Source: Salvator merianae (Eukaryota > Chordata > Lepidosauria > Squamata > Teiidae). Taken from it: a DNA stretch of 64,000 bases. Position 1 is the stretch's first letter. Each line of letters starts with the position of its first letter. A program made the position numbers and the translations under genes. The stretch spans positions 24,381,514 through 24,445,513 of the forward strand of contig QVOM02000049.1 in assembly GCA_003586115.2 (NCBI GenBank), in the 5' to 3' direction. A model generated the notes under the pieces. That model did no database searches. It was not told the origin of the DNA and was given only the letters and a program-made list of their open reading frames with translations. Of this stretch, positions 58,461 through 64,000 are shown one piece after another.

Positions 58461-59000
58461 GATGGGTAGAATTTTAGTGTAACCAGTGCTGGGCAGTGCC
58501 TCATCCCACCCCCAGAATTCCTTAAGGTCTTGTTAATCTTTATAGCAGACCCTCTATCCCTTTTTTATTTTTAGATTGGAGTTGATGCCAAAAACCTGTT
58601 TCATACATACAGGGGCATCATCAAATTGTTCCTTGCAAGTATTCATGAGCCATTACAGATCTAATGGTGCAGAGAAGACTGTTACTGCAATACTTCAAGT
58701 TCCTTCCAACAGCGTTTTTCAAGGCAGCTGGTCCAAGCCTTCAGTTGTCAGACAATGATGCTTAATTTGTGCACTTGCGTATTTCATTTGATGCAGTCTG
58801 TTAGTTTAATGTGGGGTGAATCCAGCTGAATTTTGTGCTCACAGTAAAGGATTTATGTGAGTTTTTAATTACTAAACTGACTGCAATTTTCTTTCTGTTA
58901 AAGCATAAGGTTGCTTCTCTTAAAAATGAATACTGTATCAGAGCATGAGTAACCTAAAGCAGCAGTGAACATGGTGGACCAGTCTTCTGAAATGCTGGTG
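58461..59000. other. No gene recognised
   Basis: No supported feature. Confidence 0.5.
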
Positions 59001-59197
59001 CACACCTAAATTTTAATCCAGTTTCAGTCCACCTTCAGAGAGGAAGAACACAATAGCAAAGTGACTCGTCATTTTCTTTACACATTATCTAACCCAAATA
59101 TAGATTTTCTGAATTAGATAAAGCCAAAAGCAAACACTTTGACAATGCGTTGTCTCACTCTGAAAGTGGACTGAAGCTGGATTAAAACTTAGGTGTG
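59001..59197. mobile_element. Foldback MITE of 197 bp
   Basis: Left arm 59,001-59,043 and right arm 59,156-59,197 are inverse: CACACCTAA at the outer left, TTAGGTGTG at the outer right, with TTTAATCCAGTTTCAGTCCA facing TGGACTGAAGCTGGATTAAA. The class is unknown and no target duplication is distinguishable. Confidence 0.75.
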
Positions 59198-60069
59198 AAA
59201 AGCCAAACTATAAGTGAGAATCTTCCTGATTTCGCTTAGAGCAAAGCAACCCTGAGCAGACCCATTATGAGAGTCAACATTCTCATACCTCTAGAAACCA
59301 GCACATGGCACATTATTGTAGAAGAAATGAGCAGGACATAAAGATGTAGTGAGGGACAAAATGCAGGGAGACCCACAGGAACCTGTTTTCAACTGCACAG
59401 TACTGAAGGGCATGAAATGACGAAGTCACACAACTGAATGTCAAAAGGTACTGTTTATCCTGGGGCTGGTACCGCGCATGATGATCCTGGATTAAAGCCA
59501 ATTATGGAAAAATATTGGTAGCTGATTTTTTTACCCCCTCTGCTATTGAAAAGTTTTAAAATAAATTCCCCCAAGCAATCATAATAACACTAGAAATAAA
59601 CACAGCAAATATCTCACCAGCGTTCTATTTATGTAACTAGCATCCTTGCATTAATTGAAGAAACACTTATAACATCAGGGTCTAAGTTAAGGCTGTTTGC
59701 TTAAGTGTGGAGTGTCTTTGTTGCCAGAATAGTGTATGAAAAGCAGCTCTTATAAAAGACTGGGTTTCAGAAGATAGAAAATTTGGAGAATAGAAACTCA
59801 GTGTGTTTTGGTTAGCTGATCATTCTCCTAGGAATTGAAGGACTGACTGCTGGAAGGCTAGAGAACGGAGGTCAACAGGTGAAATCAGCTTTAGAAAGGT
59901 GTGGGGGGGAATCCAATTAACCCAGAATTTTACATTATCTCTATGGCAGAAAGCAGGTGGGTTCTCTAGTTGCCAGACCTTATGAAAGTGTAGGAAGGAA
60001 CCATGTAACCAGGAACCATGTAATCTTCACAAATCTCTTTAGCAAGAGCAGCATAGGATGTATCCTGGA
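59198..60069. other. No gene recognised
   Basis: No supported feature. Confidence 0.5.
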
Positions 60070-60074
60070 ACAAT

Positions 60075-60377
60075 GTGTCAGGCATGCCATTATAGATAGG
60101 ACATTCCTGCCATGAACTATGGGTGACCCTGACCTGCGCTAAAGTAGGATAGGTGGTGGGAGACTGCTACTGCTGGGCAGACTTAAGGTTGTCACTAAGC
60201 AGAGTTGAGACTGTCATTAGCAAGCCAGGAGAGCCTATTCCATGGAAACAGTGTAACAGTATAAATAGAGTGTCAGGCTAAGGCATGACACTCTCAGTAT
60301 AAATTAATTGCTGCTGTGTCAAGTTGCTGTGTTAATAAACCCCTTGGCTTTCTTCAAGTGAGGTCAACCAGCATCAC
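60075..60377 (+). mobile_element. Candidate solo LTR (ACAAT duplication)
   Basis: Flanked by ACAAT at 60,070-60,074 and 60,378-60,382. It contains a TATA box (TATAAATA, 60,260-60,267) and a poly(A) signal AATAAA (60,334-60,339) in the close spacing expected for U3-R-U5. Directly after the TATA box lies a perfect 8-bp stem (60,268-60,275 with 60,286-60,293). The ends read GTG..CAC rather than an exact TG..CA unless the duplication is shortened. No internal viral sequence is seen. Confidence 0.55.
60260..60267 (+). promoter_or_regulatory. TATA box of the candidate LTR
   Basis: TATAAATA, followed by an 8-bp stem with a 10-nt loop and, 67 bases later, AATAAA. Confidence 0.5.
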
Positions 60378-60382
60378 ACAAT

Positions 60383-60741
60383 ACTCAATGAAGATAGAGA
60401 CCAGTCTTCTGATATTCCAGCACATCTTATTTTATCTCATATCCATCACAATGTCAAAAGGAAGCAAATAGAATAAGCTTGCTTATTGAAGAAAGCAAGC
60501 AGAAGGTAAACCTACAATCAAACAGAATTATGGATGAATAAGGGAACTGTCAGGTTGTAGATGAAAAAACGTGTATCACAGACAAATAACAACGGATTCT
60601 GCATGAACAAGCCTGGATTTTGGGCAAAGAAGATTTAATTTTAGTTGAAAACAGTAAAACAAAGATGGGTTCCCAGGCCTTCCTTGCTTTGCAACTTCTC
60701 CTCAGGGACTGAAGAACAGCAGGAGCAGCAAAGAAGATTTA
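60383..60741. other. No gene recognised
   Basis: No supported feature. Confidence 0.5.
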
Positions 60742-61541
60742 GGCTGTGTTCAGACTAGCGATTTTTAAAATCACCTGCATGAAAGCAGCGGATAATTCCT
60801 GCGCACACAGGAAAAAAGTCTTCCACACGCACTTACCGATGAGGCGATTCCCCGAGCTAACATCACAGCCCGCAAACGGAGCTGCTCAGTGATTAGCCAC
60901 TCTCTGCCTCTTTGCTGAAAAGATTTTCCAGACCATTAACTCTTTAACTGCCAGGTTTCTGTCTCGAAAAGGGAGTCCTGGTTTGAACTCCCGGTTCAAC
61001 TCTCCCTTATTCTCTCTCCCGCCCCCCGCTTATTCTCGGTGCAAGGATGCCTCGGGGAACTGGAGCAGAGGGCAAGGGAAAACCCCCGCAGTTAAGCACT
61101 TGAATAGAAACTGCTTGAAGCTTTTAACGAGATTTGCCAGCACAGGGAGAAAAGGGGAGGGAGAAGATTTGCCGGTGCAGAGAAACTTTTCAACCCCCTT
61201 GCCTTCTGTAGTTAAAAAAGCACGTTGGGCTTTCTCCCAATCCTGATGCTACTGATGTCTTTTGTAATCTACAGAAGGCAGGGAATTTGAAAAGTTTCCC
61301 ATGCTGGCAAGAACTCGCTCGCCCCCTCCCTTCTTGTGCTGTTGTCCTGCAGATTCCTGCAAGGCTCTGATTGGTTGAAGTGCTTCCCAAGGCGACTGGA
61401 AAGCACAGAAAAGGCGATTATGGATGAGGTGACCCAGGCAGCCTCAGAGAGGCACAGAGGCATTTTTTTCAGAGAGCTTTGTGAACGCCGCAGCTTCTGT
61501 GCAACAGGAAGCTGACCATAATAGCTCGTCTGATCACACCC
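60742..61541. mobile_element. Harbinger-like MITE, family A (TTA duplication)
   Basis: It starts GGCTGTGTTCAGACTAGC and ends GCTCGTCTGATCACACCC, with TTA at 60,739-60,741 and 61,542-61,544. The 800 bp are collinear with 42,576-43,448, with several small deletions. It retains the internal inverted repeat (about 61,184-61,213 and 61,270-61,300). Confidence 0.88.
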
Positions 61542-61544
61542 TTA

Positions 61545-62912
61545 GTCTTTCCCATGCAAGGCCAATGTGATTTAGACGTAGAAGCTGTGTCTTTAGATTC
61601 AACCACTTCTGCAGAGCGAAGCGAGCACTGCATCTTTATTTTAGGAAAATAAGAAGATCTGGACTCTAATATTTAAGGTGAATAAAGAATCTAAACTTTA
61701 TTTAAGAAGGGGAGTAACCTTTACAGATATGGCCTGCATCCTATTCTAACAGCTCTGCCTTAGGCATGAAGCGTACATCTACATGGCCCTGGTTTTGGTC
61801 AGCTCTGGGGTAGAAAATGCTGAGTCCACCGCAAAGATGGCAACTGTGTTAGGTAAATGCCCCGTGCCTCATGGTGGACCACAGCTTCTACAATCCTTGC
61901 AGCTACAAGATTCATTCTGCAGCTGTGAGGTTTCCTCAGTGCCACATCTGCGATGCATTGGAAATGGCCCCAAATTTGGTCTTGTTGGTCCTGTTAATTC
62001 ATCAAGGAAGAGGAGGAGGAAGAAGCAAATGAGCCAATGATCCATCCTTGGAATGTTTATCCAATATTGAGGGCTGGTTAACTCCAAGGACAGTTTCTGC
62101 AGTTCAAGGGATGGAGGTGTGCTCTAAGCTGATAGAAGGGAGGACTATTTTCCTGCCTAGCCTTGGAGACAACTGTGAATCAGTTTTTCCCAGCCATGTG
62201 AATGTAGACATGCAGACCACAGAGACATAGGGTGTGCCATGGTGGAGATCCTTTCTCCCACCTCTAGCAGGTACATGTGCCGGCAAAGCGACCTGCACCT
62301 CACCTTTCTCTGTCTTTGGAGCTGACAGGTTAGCCTTGGAGCTGAGCTGTCACTTCTGAAGGCAAGAGGGTCTCCTTCACAGGCTGGAAGTGGGCCTTTG
62401 CCACTGCGATGCCTGCTTAGTGCAGTCTCTAAGGCACTCTCCTTGCCACTATTTGTCCAAACAGGCACAGGGTGCATGCTGAATGACGGAGGGGCCACCA
62501 GAGTGCTTTGTTAGTGCTCTGATGAAGGATTTGCCACAGGGTGCCCAAAAGCTCTCCGGTGCTCGTTTCAGATTGATCTATGGTAGAGAGCACCCTAGGC
62601 ATCTGACTGCTGCATCCAGGGAGCGCCCACATTCATAGGCGTGAATGTACCCAAGACAGAGACAATTCTTTTAACTAACAAACAAGCAAGTGAAGTGAAT
62701 GGCAGCCCCCTTCTATACTATTTATATCCTCATCAGCCTGAGCAAATCAACAGGAATGATTCAGATGGAGGCACTGATCTCAGAATGCAAAGTCTCAACA
62801 CCAAGAAGCTTTACTTAAGTGCAATCGGATGTCCTGCTTCTCATGCCTAATTAATGGCAATAATGTGAACATCACAATTCATAAGGGAAAGAGCAACCAC
62901 ATTGCTAAAGTA
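61545..62912. other. No gene recognised
   Basis: GC-moderate sequence with overlapping short frames on both strands (61,783-62,632). None has a recognised domain or credible splice sites. Confidence 0.4.
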
Positions 62913-63160
62913 AAGCTGCATCCACTTAAAAACACCCGCACTTAAAAGTAAAGCTCAAAAGCAGCTTAGAAGTGATAGCATGTGGATGCTAGTGTTCCAT
63001 TCCACCTCTAATCCACATTAAAAGCCAACAAATGCACTTTGGAAGTGCATTTTCTGGCTTTCAATGTGGATTAAAGGGACTAGTGTATGGATGCCACCAC
63101 CTCTAAGCCACTTTTGAGACAGTAAAAAACAAAAACAAAACTTGCCTATGGATCCAGTCC
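62913..63160. mobile_element. Foldback/hairpin element
   Basis: Core arms 62,953-63,040 and 63,041-63,119 are inverse over almost their whole length (AATCCACATTAAAAGCCA faces TGGCTTTCAATGTGGATT). Outer AAGCTGCATCCA and TGGATCCAGTCC also face each other. The duplication is not clear. Confidence 0.7.
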
Positions 63161-64000
63161 TAAATAGGTCAGGGACTTCCTATTGCTGATCTTGTTTTCA
63201 GAGACTGCAATGAGACACAAGTAAGATTGGTAGAACATGGTAACCCTAATGAGCATAATGATTCTAAGGAAAGCCCTATTGATTCTGCTTTAACACTGAG
63301 TAATGCTAAACACAGGTGCTCCCCAACCCCATACAAATCATACCTTGTACTTTCATTTATTTGGCAAATGCAAGAGCCTATTACTCGATTTCTGTTACTG
63401 GAAAATAATTAGCAAGAGGTAGGAAGGAAAATAATATTTTATTGCTTTCAACATGATGCAGGGGTACCTCTCAGGCTTCATCATATATTCATTTTCTAAA
63501 AATGGGGACAGGGTTGAGTTTTTATATTAAATTGTTTTATAGCATAATGTGACCTTATTATAAGAACCAAATCATACATTTATGTTTATATGTGCACATA
63601 TATTTTTTTAATTTTTACTTTCAGAGCCTGAACAAAGAATCGTTATTTTGTAATATAATAAGAACTATTTACTGGTATGAAAACCACAGATTTAATGTAT
63701 GTTTTACAACATTCAGAATGCAATGTGAATTTTTAACTCATAATAATTTATTGCAGTAATCCCAGCCACCACCATCTCACTTCATACTTTAAAAATGGCA
63801 GGGAAGTTTGCTAAGAAATGGATTGTGAAGTAAATGTTGCTTTTTAATTTGGAATATAATATACATATATAGTCTGATCCATAAGCATGAATGCCTGAAT
63901 TCAAGCCAATTTCAACCCAGCCATTTGAATCTAGCTTAGTTTGTAGTGAATGCTTATGGATGGGAGATTTGCTATCTGTTTCTGACTGAGGTTTGTTGAC
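63161..64000. other. No gene recognised
   Basis: AT-rich sequence. The 61-codon frame at 63,227-63,412 is unassigned. Confidence 0.5.

Noticed and set aside
1..64000. CRISPR arrays, bacterial operons, phage or plasmid functions
   Set aside because: No regularly spaced short repeats with unique spacers and no long intronless genes. Composition and repeats are vertebrate-like.

Overview
The window looks like intergenic or intronic DNA from a vertebrate, most likely a squamate reptile. I see no bacterial-type operons, no CRISPR array, and no rRNA or free-standing tRNA gene. The squamate reading rests on three things: tRNA-headed SINEs of the Sauria type with a BovB-like body, a BovB/RTE 3' end, and CR1/L2-type LINE debris next to R4/Dong-type LINE debris. 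The species is not determined (lizard, possibly gecko, is a guess).

Almost everything I can support is mobile DNA. (1) Short non-autonomous DNA transposons dominate. At least seven sequence families have inverted ends beginning GG and, where both ends survive, mostly 3-bp target duplications (TAA, TTA, TTG, AGT, TGT, TGA, TAG), the pattern of PIF/Harbinger elements. The largest family has four insertions at about 10.1, 35.7, 42.6 and 61.0 kb. A separate hAT-like family (23.3 and 47.1 kb) has 8-bp duplications. (2) LINE fragments: CR1/L2-type copies, including one copy inserted inside an older copy with a 21-bp target duplication (4.3-5.95 kb); a patchwork of R4/Dong-type copies at 39.1-43.9 kb broken up by later insertions; and one BovB/RTE 3' end at 21.4 kb. 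(3) SINEs at 22.5, 32.0, 32.7 and 44.7 kb. (4) Three candidate LTRs at 26.9-28.0, 34.5 and 60.1 kb. (5) Microsatellites and one unusual minisatellite at 6.7 kb made of repeated TCACATGA boxes.

Host genes: no exon can be assigned to a known gene. Two stretches on the + strand have gene-like traits: a short ATG-initiated piece ending at a consensus splice donor (30,778-30,846), and a reading frame with a membrane-like segment, one internal stop and a poly(A) signal downstream (37,280-37,863). Both are weak, and their reading phases do not join directly. The block at 57.96-58.46 kb looks like unique sequence and is a candidate conserved non-coding element.

Layout: 0-4.3 kb mostly unassigned with one MITE; 4.3-7.1 kb nested LINEs, minisatellite, MITE; 7-16 kb sparse; 16.6-26 kb many MITEs, BovB and a SINE; 27-28 kb candidate LTR; 28-37 kb microsatellites, MITEs, SINEs; 39-45 kb dense nested LINE/MITE/SINE cluster; 45-53 kb MITEs; 53-64 kb sparse, with a LINE 3' end, an LTR, a large MITE and two hairpin elements. 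No previously undescribed molecular system with genes working together is visible. The most notable material is the set of 3-bp-duplication MITE families and the nested insertion histories.
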